From: Streptomyces agglomeratus | GTDB taxonomy: Bacteria > Actinomycetota > Actinomycetes > Streptomycetales > Streptomycetaceae | DNA: 64,000 nt | Reading direction: 5' to 3' | Assembly: GCF_001746415.1 (NCBI RefSeq) | Contig: NZ_MEHJ01000001.1 | Span: 682,001 to 746,000, forward strand | Shown: positions 1-8,547 of the stretch, one piece after another | How the letters are laid out: each line of letters starts with the position of its first letter | Numbering within the stretch: position 1 is the first letter of the stretch | The notes under the pieces: generated by a model | The model's database searches: none | What the model saw: only the letters and a program-made list of their open reading frames with translations | What the model was told of the DNA's origin: nothing | Made by a program: the position numbers and the translations under genes

Positions 1-2
1 GT

Positions 3-1631
3 GACCGCGTGGCGCTGCTCATGCCGCGCTCCGCGCGCACCGTCGTCGCGACGCTCGCCCTGTGGTGGGCGGGCGCCACCTGCGTACCGCTCGATCCGGC
101 GCACCCCCGCCCGCGTTCCGAGGCGATGGCCGCCGACGCAGGCGTGACGCTGACCGTCGGTGACGGCAAGCTCCTCGAATCGGTGGCCCTCACCGGCCCG
201 TCCCTCGCGCTCCCCGCGGAGGAGCCGCTGTCCGGCTCCCGGGCGGCCGCACCCGAACCGGGGCCCGGCGCGGCGGCGTTCATCATGTTCACCTCCGGCT
301 CGACCGGACGCCCCAAGGGTGTCTGTGTGCCGCACCGGGCCGTCGCCGAGCTGTTGTCCGAGCCGGCGTACGTCACCCTCACCACGCGGGACCGGGTGCT
401 CTTCCACTCCCCCATGACCTTCGACGCGTCGACGTTCGAGGTGTGGGCAGCCCTCGCCAACGGCGCCGCCGTGGTGGTGTGCACCGTCGAACGGCCCTCT
501 TTCGAGGACCTGGCCCAGCAGGTGGAACGCCACGGCGCGACCGTCGCCTTCTTCACCACCGCCCTCTTCCACCGGCTCGCCGCCCGCCGCTCCCGGGTGT
601 TCTCCCTGCTCCGCACAGTCGTGGTGGGCGGGGAAGCGCTGTCCGCCGAGCACGCCCGGCGGGTTCTGCGCGCGTTCCCCTGGCTGGAACTGGTCAATGG
701 CTACGGCCCCACGGAGACGACCACGTTCGCCACCGCGCACCGGGTCACCGATGCGGACTGCGACGGCCACGTGCCGATCGGCCGGCCCATCGCGGGCGCG
801 ACCGCGCACGTCCTGGACGGCACCGGGCGGCGGCCCGTCCCCGACGGCGGGCGGGGCGAGCTGTGGATCGGGGGCAGCCGGTTGGCACACGGCTACACCG
901 GCCTCCCCGAGCTCACCGCCGAACGCTTCGTCGACCACCCCGAGCTGGGCCGTCTGTACCGCACCGGCGACCTCGTCTCCGTCCGTCCGGACGGCAACCT
1001 GGACTTCCACGGCCGGACCGACGACCAGGTGAAGGTGCGGGGCTTCCGCGTCGAACCGGGGGAAGTAGAGCACGCCCTGCGCCGGCAGCCCGACGTGGAC
1101 GACGCCGCCGTCACGGTGCTCCGGCCCACCCCCGACGACGCCCGGCTCGTCGCCTACGTCGTGGCGGCCCCCGGTCCCGTGCCCCGGTCCGGCGTGCTGC
1201 GTGACCGTCTCGCCGCGACCCTGCCCGCGCACCTGGTCCCCGACGAGGTGACGATCGTCGGCCGGCTGCCGCTGACCCCTTCCGGGAAGGTCGACCGCCG
1301 GGCTCTGGCCGCTCTCGGAACCGGGGACGGGGACGCGACCCCGGCCGCGCCGCTGACGCCGTTGCAGCAGGCGGTCGCGGACATATGGAGCCGCGCACTG
1401 GGGCGCGAGGTCACCCAGCCGGACGCCGACTTCCTGGCCCTGGGCGGTCACTCCCTGCTGGCTCTCGTCGTCACCGACGACCTGCGCGAGGAGCTGGGCG
1501 TCGACGTGCCACTCGCCGGCTTCTTCGCCGCCCCGACGGTGGCCGGCCAGGCCGCCCTGGTCGAGCAGGCCCTGCTCGACGCCCACAGCGATCTGCGCCC
1601 GAGCGCCCAGGAGGACACCGATGACCAGTGA
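3..1631 (+). CDS. Nonribosomal peptide synthetase, adenylation-thiolation part (5' partial)
   Basis: Activates an amino acid as its adenylate and loads it on a carrier domain. The reading frame is open to the window edge and the text before the GTG at 9 already reads as A-domain sequence, so the gene begins outside the window. Counting from that GTG: A3 FTSGSTGRPKGV near 94, A5 NGYGPTETT near 230, A7 YRTGDL near 317, A8 RGFRVEPGE near 344, A10 LTPSGKVDR with catalytic Lys 427, then a carrier domain LGGHSL with phosphopantetheine Ser 482. Hand alignment to the PheA pocket gives D-A-F-F-V-G-G-T-F, closest to a published Val code (DAFWIGGTF); this is inference. The stop overlaps the next start by 11 bases, implying translational coupling. 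Confidence 0.93.
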   Translation, partial: DRVALLMPRSARTVVATLALWWAGATCVPLDPAHPRPRSEAMAADAGVTLTVGDGKLLESVALTGPSLALPAEEPLSGSRAAAPEPGPGAAAFIMFTSGSTGRPKGVCVPHRAVAELLSEPAYVTLTTRDRVLFHSPMTFDASTFEVWAALANGAAVVVCTVERPSFEDLAQQVERHGATVAFFTTALFHRLAARRSRVFSLLRTVVVGGEALSAEHARRVLRAFPWLELVNGYGPTETTTFATAHRVTDADCDGHVPIGRPIAGATAHVLDGTGRRPVPDGGRGELWIGGSRLAHGYTGLPELTAERFVDHPELGRLYRTGDLVSVRPDGNLDFHGRTDDQVKVRGFRVEPGEVEHALRRQPDVDDAAVTVLRPTPDDARLVAYVVAAPGPVPRSGVLRDRLAATLPAHLVPDEVTIVGRLPLTPSGKVDRRALAALGTGDGDATPAAPLTPLQQAVADIWSRALGREVTQPDADFLALGGHSLLALVVTDDLREELGVDVPLAGFFAAPTVAGQAALVEQALLDAHSDLRPSAQEDTDDQ

Positions 1632-4566
1632 CACCCCGCGGGCCACGGCCCCGGACCTCCAGGAGGAACTGCTGCGCCGGGCGCGGGCACGCGCCGCGGG
1701 CCGTTCCACCGCGCCCTGGCCGACGGGCCACCGGAGCCAGGGCCCCGCGCCGCTGTCCCACGCCCAGCGCCGCATGTGGCTCATGGACCGGCTCGGCCAC
1801 GCCGACGCCTCGTACAGCGTGCCCTTCGCCACCCGGCTGCGCGGCCGCCTGGACATCGACGCCCTGCGCACCGCGCTGACCGCCCTCGTACGCCGCCACG
1901 AGATCCTGCGCACCCGGTACGGGCAGCGGGACGGGGAGCCCTTCCAGGAAGCCCTTCCGGCGCCCGACGCGATCGAGGTTCGCATGGTGGAGGCAGACCC
2001 CGGCCGTGCCGAGGGCCTGCTGACCGAGGAGGCCCGCCGGCCGTTCGACCTGTCCGCCGGGCCCCTGCCGCGACTGCTGGTCGTCCGGCACGGCGCGGAG
2101 GACCATACAGTCCTGCTGACCTTCCACCACATCGCTGTCGACGGCGCCTCACTGGAGATCATCGCCCGCGAGCTCACCCAGCTCTACACGGCCGTCCGCC
2201 GCGGGACGCAGCCTGAGCTGTCCCCGGCGCCGCCCCGGCACGCGGACTTCGCCCGTCGCGAGTACGAAGCGGCCGAACACTTCGAAGAAGGGCTGCGCCA
2301 CTGGACCGGCCGCCTTCAAGGAGCCGCGCCGCCGCCTCTCCCCCGCCCCGTGCGGCCGCCGGCCGACGCGGCCGGCCGGCCCGCCCACGCCCACTCCCTG
2401 CCACTCGGCCCGCACGTCCCGGGGGCCCTGCGGGAACTCGGCGCGTCCCACCGGGCCACCCTGTTCACCGTGGCCCTCGCCGCGGCCTTCGCGGCCCTGC
2501 ACCGCCTCACCGGCGAGGACGACCTGCTCATCGGCGTCGCGAGCACGCACCGCAGGGGTACGGACATGCGCGCGTTGGTCGGGCTGTGCGTCAACACCCT
2601 GCCGGTCCGGGTCGACACGTCGGGGGACCCGTCCTTCACCGTCCTCGTCGAGCGGGTACGGGACACGCTGCTGGAGGCCCAGCGCCACCGCGACGTGCCG
2701 TTCGACCTCATGGTGGAACGCCTCGGCGCCGCGGCCCGTGACGCCGATGGAACGGCCCTGGTGCGGGTGACCGCCGACGTCGTGGCGCAGCCCACGGCGC
2801 TGCGGCTGCCCGGCACGGAGGGCGAGTACGTGGACGTCAGCGTCGGCGAGGCGAAGTTCGACCTGTCGTTCGGGCTGCTCGACACCGACAGCCCCGCCGC
2901 TCTCGTCCAGTACAGCCGCACCGCGCTGGACGAGTCGGCGGCCGTCACGCTGGCCGACGGATTCGCCGCGCTCCTCACCGCGGTCGCCGCCGACCCCGGG
3001 CTGCGGCTGTCCCAGCTGCCCGCGACGGCTCCGGCGCACGACGCCGGCCGGCCGGCCGGGGACACCCGGGACGGCCGCGACGCCGGCCCGGTAGGGCATC
3101 CGGCGGAGGCGCTGCTGCGGGCACACCCCCAGGTCGCCGACGCCGTCGTCGTCGAGCCCGTCGGCGGGCCGCTGCTGGCGTACGCCGTGCCGCGTGACAT
3201 CGGTGGGCCGTCACGCGCCCAACTGCGTTCCCACGTACGGGCGTCACTGGCACCCGAACTCGTGCCCGTGACCGTCACCCTCCTGGACGTCATGCCGCGT
3301 ACGGCCCATGGGGCACCCGACCTCTCGCGGCTGCCGGGTCTGCCGGCCGCCCCCGCACTGGCGGGGCCGCACGCCGAGGCGGTGACCGAGGCGTTCGGCG
3401 CGGTGCTCGGGTGCCCGTCGCCGGGGCCCGACGACGACTTCTTCGTCCTCGGCGGCCACTCCTTGAGCGCGGTCCGGCTCGCGGAACGACTGCGCGCCGC
3501 GCTGAGGCTCCCGGTGACTGGGCTGGACGTCATGCAGGCCCGCACCCCCCGGGCTGTCGTCGCCCTGCTGGACGGACGCGCGGAGGAACGCGCCGCTGCC
3601 GCGGCCGCGCCCACCCGCCGGGCGCGTCCCCGAGGCACCCGCGAGGGGACCGTCCTGGTCACCGGCGGCAGCGGCGGAGTCGGGTCGTACGTCCTGCGGG
3701 AACTCGCCGCCCGCGGGCGTCCCGTGCTCGCTCTGGCCCGGCCGGAGTCCGCACACCTGGTGGCCGGGGAGGGGGTGGATGTCGTCGAGGGCGACCTCAC
3801 CGATCTGGACGGCCTGGGTGCGGCGGTCGCGCGCGCCGACGCGGTGATCCACGCGGCGTGTACCTTCACCCGCCCAGAGGTGGACGTGGCGGCCATGAGG
3901 GCGATGGTTGATGCCTGGCAGCGCGGTCCGTTCGTCTTCGTCAGCAGCGTCGACGCGTACGGGCAGCCCGTCGACGACCTTGTGGAGGAGGAGTCCCCCG
4001 CGCAGGAGCCGCTGAGCCCCTACGGCCGGGCCAAGCTGGACTGTGAGCGGCTGCTGCTGGACGCGGCGGGCACCGGGGGTAGGGGTGGCGCGAGCGCCGT
4101 ACGCTCCCCTCTGGTGTGGGGCCCGCACGACCGGCTGCGCGACCAACTGCGCTGGGGGGCCACTGGGGTGCTCTACCAGGCCGTGCAGGAGCGCCGCCCG
4201 GTCTCGCTGCCGAAGCCGGGCGCCCATGGTCACGCCTGGTACGGCGCGCCATGGGTGCACGCGTCAGCACTGGCGCGTGCCGTGACGTCGTGTCTGGACA
4301 CGCCTGTGCACGGGGTCGCGAACGCCGTTGGCGGCCACGTCTCCTGGTACGACCTCACGACGGGCCTCATCGAACTGTTGCACGGCGACGCCCCCGGAGC
4401 CGGCGGCGATGTTGTCCGGGCGATCCTTGAAACAGACGATGTGCACCCCGATCTGGACCACCACTGGCGATACCGCGCCGACCGTCTGGGCCCGTCCCTG
4501 CGAGAGCAGCCGGGCGAGAGCTGGCGCACCGTACTGGGAGAGATGGTCGGCGCCTTGGGCGCCTGA
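1621..4566 (+). CDS. NRPS final module: condensation, vestigial A subdomain, carrier, NAD-binding domain
   Basis: 981 aa. Condensation domain (about 40-465) with SHAQRRMWLMDRL, RHEILRT and an intact HHIAVDG at 169-175, so peptide-bond formation looks possible. Residues 495-575 match only the small C-terminal subdomain of an adenylation domain; the large ATP-binding subdomain (A1-A8) is absent and the A10 lysine is replaced (HGAPD where NGKLD is usual), so it cannot adenylate. A carrier domain follows (LGGHSL, Ser 614), then an extended-SDR domain (TGGSGGVG 681-688; Y801-x3-K805). That domain could release the product reductively or modify it; it resembles NAD-dependent epimerases more than the classical NRPS thioester reductase. 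With no A domain of its own, the carrier must be loaded in trans or serve the upstream A domain. Confidence 0.9.
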   Translation: MTSDTPRATAPDLQEELLRRARARAAGRSTAPWPTGHRSQGPAPLSHAQRRMWLMDRLGHADASYSVPFATRLRGRLDIDALRTALTALVRRHEILRTRYGQRDGEPFQEALPAPDAIEVRMVEADPGRAEGLLTEEARRPFDLSAGPLPRLLVVRHGAEDHTVLLTFHHIAVDGASLEIIARELTQLYTAVRRGTQPELSPAPPRHADFARREYEAAEHFEEGLRHWTGRLQGAAPPPLPRPVRPPADAAGRPAHAHSLPLGPHVPGALRELGASHRATLFTVALAAAFAALHRLTGEDDLLIGVASTHRRGTDMRALVGLCVNTLPVRVDTSGDPSFTVLVERVRDTLLEAQRHRDVPFDLMVERLGAAARDADGTALVRVTADVVAQPTALRLPGTEGEYVDVSVGEAKFDLSFGLLDTDSPAALVQYSRTALDESAAVTLADGFAALLTAVAADPGLRLSQLPATAPAHDAGRPAGDTRDGRDAGPVGHPAEALLRAHPQVADAVVVEPVGGPLLAYAVPRDIGGPSRAQLRSHVRASLAPELVPVTVTLLDVMPRTAHGAPDLSRLPGLPAAPALAGPHAEAVTEAFGAVLGCPSPGPDDDFFVLGGHSLSAVRLAERLRAALRLPVTGLDVMQARTPRAVVALLDGRAEERAAAAAAPTRRARPRGTREGTVLVTGGSGGVGSYVLRELAARGRPVLALARPESAHLVAGEGVDVVEGDLTDLDGLGAAVARADAVIHAACTFTRPEVDVAAMRAMVDAWQRGPFVFVSSVDAYGQPVDDLVEEESPAQEPLSPYGRAKLDCERLLLDAAGTGGRGGASAVRSPLVWGPHDRLRDQLRWGATGVLYQAVQERRPVSLPKPGAHGHAWYGAPWVHASALARAVTSCLDTPVHGVANAVGGHVSWYDLTTGLIELLHGDAPGAGGDVVRAILETDDVHPDLDHHWRYRADRLGPSLREQPGESWRTVLGEMVGALGA

Positions 4567-4670
4567 CGGGAGCGCCGCGGGGCGTGGGCCGTCTGCGGTT
4601 GCCCGTGAGCGGGAACCGCCTGAGCCGGACAAGGACCGCCTCGGCTGATGCCGGATGCCACTACGCCCGG

Positions 4671-4800
4671 TCAGGAGGTCCGGGCGTGGTGGTCCAGCAA
4701 GCGGGTGAACAACTGAACGAACTGGTCGCGTTCGGCCGGACCCAGCGGTGCGAGCAGCTCGTCGTGGAGGCTGCTGGGGCGCGGGAGGGTCGTCCAGAAC
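4671..4800 (-). pseudogene. C-terminal relic of a MarR-type regulator
   Basis: On the minus strand this stretch encodes LHDELLAPLGPAERDQF and then a Leu/Arg-rich helix ending in LLDHHARTS and a stop, which looks like the last helix of a MarR-family repressor. Just upstream a second frame reads RVLDKVLD, suggesting a frameshift. No winged-helix domain or start fits in the space before the alpha/beta hydrolase gene, so only a tail is left. The assignment rests on my recognition of the tail alone. The rest of 4567-4903 shows no gene. Confidence 0.4.
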
Positions 4801-4903
4801 CTTGTCGAGGACGCGTAGGTGGCGCCGGCCCCGGATGGAAGATCGTGGTCACGTGGCATGACGCTCGCGTTGCAGGTCACCTCGCTCGCGGAGGAGACTG
4901 ACA

Positions 4904-5743
4904 TTGAGCGGCTGCATCCCAGAAAGACCTGGAGCGATGGGCGACTATGTGGAGCTCCCCGGCGTCCGGACGTGGTACGAGACCGATGGTGCCGGCGTCC
5001 CGTTGGTCCTTCTCCATGGCGGCTTCTGCACGAATGAGACATGGAGGGCTCAGCGAGCCGATTTCGCGGCGCGATTTCGTGTGTTCCTTCCCGAACGACG
5101 TGGGCATGGGCACACGCCCGACGTCGAAGGGCCGCTTTCGTACCAGGACATGGCCGACGACACCATCGCCTTCATGGAGTCGCTCGTCGACGGTCCCGCT
5201 CACCTCGTCGGATGGAGCGACGGAGGGGTCGTCGCCCTGCTCGTCGCCATCGCCCGTCCCGACCTGGTCCGGAAGGTGGTGGCCATGGGGGCCAACTTCC
5301 TCCCCGGTCCGCAGAGTGTCGTGGCGCCGGAGATGCTCGATCAGATGACGCCCGACGCCCCTGACCTGGCCATGGTCCGTCAGGCGTACGAAGCCGTGTC
5401 GCCCGACGGCGCCGCCCACTTGCCGGTCGTCGTGGGCAAGCTGGCCGACATGTACCGCACTGAGCCCACTATTCCCACCGAGGACCTGGCTCGCATCGGT
5501 CGGCCCACGCTCGTCCTCGTCGGAGACAACGACCTGGTCACACTCGAGCACACGATTGCCCTGTACCGCGCGATCCCCGCATCCGAGCTGGCCGTCGTGC
5601 CGGGAACGTCGCACGCGGTGCCGCTGGAGAAGCCCGGGGAGGTCAACCGGCTCATCCTCGACTTCCTCGCCAATGATCCAGTCCCCACGGTGTTTCCCAC
5701 CCGGCGCTCCGCGGCCACGGCCGCGGGGACCGGTCCGGCCTGA
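4904..5743 (+). CDS. Alpha/beta-fold hydrolase
   Basis: 279 aa, cytosolic, no signal peptide. An HGG oxyanion-type motif (LVLLHGGF) is followed by the nucleophile elbow GWSDGG, an acid residue in VGDNDLV and a catalytic-type His in GTSHAVPL, the usual order of Ser-Asp-His hydrolases. The substrate cannot be read from sequence; esterase, lactonase or haloperoxidase-like activity are all possible. The TTG start has GGAGGAG 7 bases upstream; an ATG at 4937 (MGDYVELPG) is the alternative and would remove 11 residues. It stands alone, reading away from the MarR relic. Confidence 0.85.
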   Translation: MSGCIPERPGAMGDYVELPGVRTWYETDGAGVPLVLLHGGFCTNETWRAQRADFAARFRVFLPERRGHGHTPDVEGPLSYQDMADDTIAFMESLVDGPAHLVGWSDGGVVALLVAIARPDLVRKVVAMGANFLPGPQSVVAPEMLDQMTPDAPDLAMVRQAYEAVSPDGAAHLPVVVGKLADMYRTEPTIPTEDLARIGRPTLVLVGDNDLVTLEHTIALYRAIPASELAVVPGTSHAVPLEKPGEVNRLILDFLANDPVPTVFPTRRSAATAAGTGPA

Positions 5744-5984
5744 CCGCACTCCACCTCTGACGAATTCCTCCACGGCTACCCCGCACGCACAGTAGCCAAT
5801 GGAGACGCTCAGCCACACTGTGGGATGCGCGGGTGGCGGGTGCGGTGTCGGGGATGAAGGGCGGTCCAATGACATCCGGCGTTCGCTCTGCGCGAGGTGA
5901 TCTTGCGAGTCGCCGCGATCCGTCACCACTTGCTCTTCGCCCGTTCCTGCGGCTGGGGAGAGGGCACTTCGGGTCGTGTCTGCA

Positions 5985-7046
5985 TCACGTGGGGGTGCGG
6001 GGGCGCTCGATCGCAATCATGACGGCATCGTCTCCCAGCCGTCCGCCGACGTACTGGAGCAGATCGCGCCGGAGGCGACGCAGAAATGCGTCGGGGTCGC
6101 TTTCGGTCCAGCCGGTGATGCGCTCAGTCAGTGGATAGAAGGTGCCGGTGGAGTCGCGGGCCTCGACGACCCCGTCCGTGTAGAGCAGGAGGAGGTCTCC
6201 AGCCTCGAACGTGAAGGTGTCGACGTGGTAGCGGGGGTGCGCCAATTCGCCGAGGCCCAGTGGAGGCGCGGCCTGGTATGCGTCGATCAGCGTGGCACGG
6301 CCGTTCCGCACAACAATCGGCGGTGGGTGCCCGCAGTCGATCATGTCGATCATGCTGCCGTGGTCGGGGATGTCCACAATGGTGGCGGTGATGAAGGTCT
6401 CTCCGGACTGGTCCGTCTCCCCGGGTTCGGTCAGGTTCCAGCACACGCTTCCATCGAGATAGGCCGCCAGTTCGGGCAGACTCGCCTGGCGGTGGGCGGC
6501 GGCCCGGAACGCGCCGAGCAGCAGGGCGGCGTCACCGACGGCGGTCATGCCTTTGCCTCGCACGTCGCCGACGATCAGCCGGGTGCCGGAGCGGGTGCGT
6601 GAGGCGGCGTACAGGTCGCCGCCAATCTGCGCCTCGGCCTCGGCAGCGAGATAGAGCGAGGCGACTCGCAGCGGCCCGATCCACTTGGGCAGTGGACGCA
6701 GGACGACGCGCTGGGCCGTCTCGGACACGTACCTCACTTGCGTGAGTTCTCTGGCACGGCGCTCCCGCACCACGCAGAAGATCACAAGGCTCGATCCGAC
6801 CAGGACCAGGGCGGCGATCTGCGCCTGATGATTCGCCGAGAAGAGCTCGTCCGGATCACGCAGCACCGCGATCACCGCCTGCGCCACCACCGCGAGGGCG
6901 GCGATCAGTCCCGTCATCCGGGGGCCGGCGAACGACGCGGTGATCGCCGGGGCGGCGACCAGCAAGGGGCCCAGGTGGATGTCGGGCGGCGCCAGAACGT
7001 CGATCACGACAATCGCCGCTATCAGCGCGATGGGGATGGCCGCCAT
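5985..7046 (-). CDS. Membrane-anchored PP2C/SpoIIE-type serine phosphatase
   Basis: 353 aa. The N-terminal 110 residues form hydrophobic segments, followed by a SpoIIE-type PP2C domain with the metal-binding blocks GGDLYAA, GDVRGKG, LYTDGVVEAR and GDDAVMIAI. Proteins of this class dephosphorylate anti-sigma-factor antagonists or related Ser/Thr phosphoproteins in actinomycete stress signalling. No kinase or STAS partner lies nearby, so the target is unknown. I chose the ATG at 7046 (MAAIPIALIAAI) because it begins at the membrane segments; the frame runs further upstream without plausible protein. A similar phosphatase lies at 23085-24215. Confidence 0.85.
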   Translation of the reverse strand: MAAIPIALIAAIVVIDVLAPPDIHLGPLLVAAPAITASFAGPRMTGLIAALAVVAQAVIAVLRDPDELFSANHQAQIAALVLVGSSLVIFCVVRERRARELTQVRYVSETAQRVVLRPLPKWIGPLRVASLYLAAEAEAQIGGDLYAASRTRSGTRLIVGDVRGKGMTAVGDAALLLGAFRAAAHRQASLPELAAYLDGSVCWNLTEPGETDQSGETFITATIVDIPDHGSMIDMIDCGHPPPIVVRNGRATLIDAYQAAPPLGLGELAHPRYHVDTFTFEAGDLLLLYTDGVVEARDSTGTFYPLTERITGWTESDPDAFLRRLRRDLLQYVGGRLGDDAVMIAIERPRTPT

Positions 7047-7213
7047 GGCGTGACCCCTCGCGCCGACCGGCGAAGACCGACGAGGCGCTGCAACACCTCT
7101 CCTCTCTACACCTGCTTTGTCCGGCGCGCATCCCGGCAATGAGTAGGTCGCCCCTGGCCGGAATCAGCCTCGACGCGGGCTCTCCGGTCGATCCGTTTCC
7201 GGCGCCTTTCGAC

Positions 7214-7235
7214 GCCGTGGAACGTGTTCCACGGC
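7214..7235. terminator. Perfect inverted repeat after the mce operon
   Basis: Arms GCCGTGGAAC and GTTCCACGGC are exactly complementary around a 2-base centre (or a 9-bp stem with a CGTG loop). It lies 41 bases beyond the stop of the last mce-operon gene and about 170 bases upstream of the phosphatase start. It could terminate the mce transcript or act as an operator for the phosphatase; no T-run is present, as is common in Streptomyces terminators. Confidence 0.4.
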
Positions 7236-7275
7236 GGGCATCCGCGACCACCCCCTCCGCCCCTGCCCCCGCTCG

Positions 7276-7953
7276 CTACAGCGCGTCCACCGCCTTGACC
7301 TTCCAGCCGTGCTCAGTACGCACGAGCGTCATCCGGACGCGGTTGAGGTCGAGGCGCCGGTCCGCGACCTGAGTGCTGGTGGTGACCTGGTTCATGAAGA
7401 TCAGGACGACGGCCTGGTCCGGGCCGGCCGACACCACCGAGGCCGCCGGGGCGTCGCCGCCCGTGGGCTTGGCAACCGTGGCCTTGACGACTCCGCGGTA
7501 CTTCTTGGCTGTCGGCGCGACCACGGCCTTGGTGGTCTTGCCGTACTGGTCGAGAAACGGGGCGGTGAGGTGGGCGCGGGCCGCGCGGAAGTCGCGGTCC
7601 AAGTGGCGGTAGTCGTACGACAGGATGACCGGGGCCGCCTTGCGGGCCGCCGCGAGCGCGGCCGTGCGGGCCTCGGTCGTGCGCCCGGCCTCCTGGTACC
7701 GCAGTCCGAGCGCCGCTGTGGCGACCAGGCCGAGGGGGATGAGGACGGCGAGCCCCGCCGTCGGCAGGCCGGGGCGGCTGCGCGTGGGCCTGTCCGCCTG
7801 CCCGGTCGGCGGCTGGGCGGCCGGCTCGGGGGCCGGCTCGGTCGGACGTCGTATTCTCTCGGCGCGTTTGGCCGCGGCGCGGGTGGCCGCTGCTACGGAA
7901 CGCTGCCGGGGGGTGCCGGCGCCGCCGCGGCCTCGGAGGGTCTGGTTCGCCAC
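7276..7953 (-). CDS. Mce-associated membrane protein
   Basis: 225 aa. A basic, Pro-rich cytosolic N-terminus (1-65) leads to one membrane helix (about 66-85, GLAVLIPLGLVATAALGL), then an extracytoplasmic domain with the SYDYRHLDRDF motif seen in Mce-associated (Mas) proteins. Such proteins are thought to stabilise or assemble the Mce lipid-transport complex. GTG start with GAGGAG 6 bases upstream. It is the last gene of the operon, 78 bases beyond its paralogue at 8032-8547. Confidence 0.8.
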   Translation of the reverse strand: MANQTLRGRGGAGTPRQRSVAAATRAAAKRAERIRRPTEPAPEPAAQPPTGQADRPTRSRPGLPTAGLAVLIPLGLVATAALGLRYQEAGRTTEARTAALAAARKAAPVILSYDYRHLDRDFRAARAHLTAPFLDQYGKTTKAVVAPTAKKYRGVVKATVAKPTGGDAPAASVVSAGPDQAVVLIFMNQVTTSTQVADRRLDLNRVRMTLVRTEHGWKVKAVDAL

Positions 7954-8031
7954 GGTGTTCTCCTCACGGGTGGTACAAGGCGAAGTACGGGAGTTCTGAA
8001 GTCCTGCGGGATGGGATGGGGGGGTGGGGCT

Positions 8032-8547
8032 TCAGCCGACGAATTCGACGTTCGACGTCAGCCACCGTCCCCCTTCGAAGACCAGGTCCAGCTGAAGGCG
8101 GTAGTTGCGTGAAGTGCCCTGCGGAGCGGCGACGTTGGTGACCTTGCTGTCAGCCACCACCAGGACGCGGGCGGTACGTTCGTCCGCGCTCGCGATGCCG
8201 GCTTCGAGGACCTGTCCCTCGGAAACCGACTTGTTGTCGGTGACGATCTTCGTCAGCTTCTCGGTCTGGGCCGAGAACTGCTTCTCGAAGTCCCCCGTCG
8301 CGCCCTTCAGGACGGTCTCGCTGTCCCGGTCGTAGCGCCGGTAGTCGAGCGAGGTGAAGTTGAGTGCCGACTGGCGGGCGGCGGCCAGGATGTCCTGGTG
8401 CCGCCGCTCCGTCGTGTGGCGCTCGTACACCTGGTGGCCCAGCCACCCGGACGAGACCGTCAGTACGGCGGCCATGGCGGCCAGTACCGCCACGGCTCGC
8501 GGGTGCCGCAGCGGCCGTACCGCGCGGGTCAGGAGTACACGGGTCAT
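8032..8547 (-). CDS. Mce-associated membrane protein
   Basis: 171 aa with one membrane helix near residues 17-37 and the SLDYRRYDRD motif shared with the downstream paralogue; the exported half ends with a VFEGGRWLTSNVEF strand. The ATG at 8547 overlaps the stop of mceF (ATGA). The open frame extends further upstream, but only as an alternative frame of mceF. The likely role is an accessory subunit of the Mce complex. Confidence 0.82.
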   Translation of the reverse strand: MTRVLLTRAVRPLRHPRAVAVLAAMAAVLTVSSGWLGHQVYERHTTERRHQDILAAARQSALNFTSLDYRRYDRDSETVLKGATGDFEKQFSAQTEKLTKIVTDNKSVSEGQVLEAGIASADERTARVLVVADSKVTNVAAPQGTSRNYRLQLDLVFEGGRWLTSNVEFVG

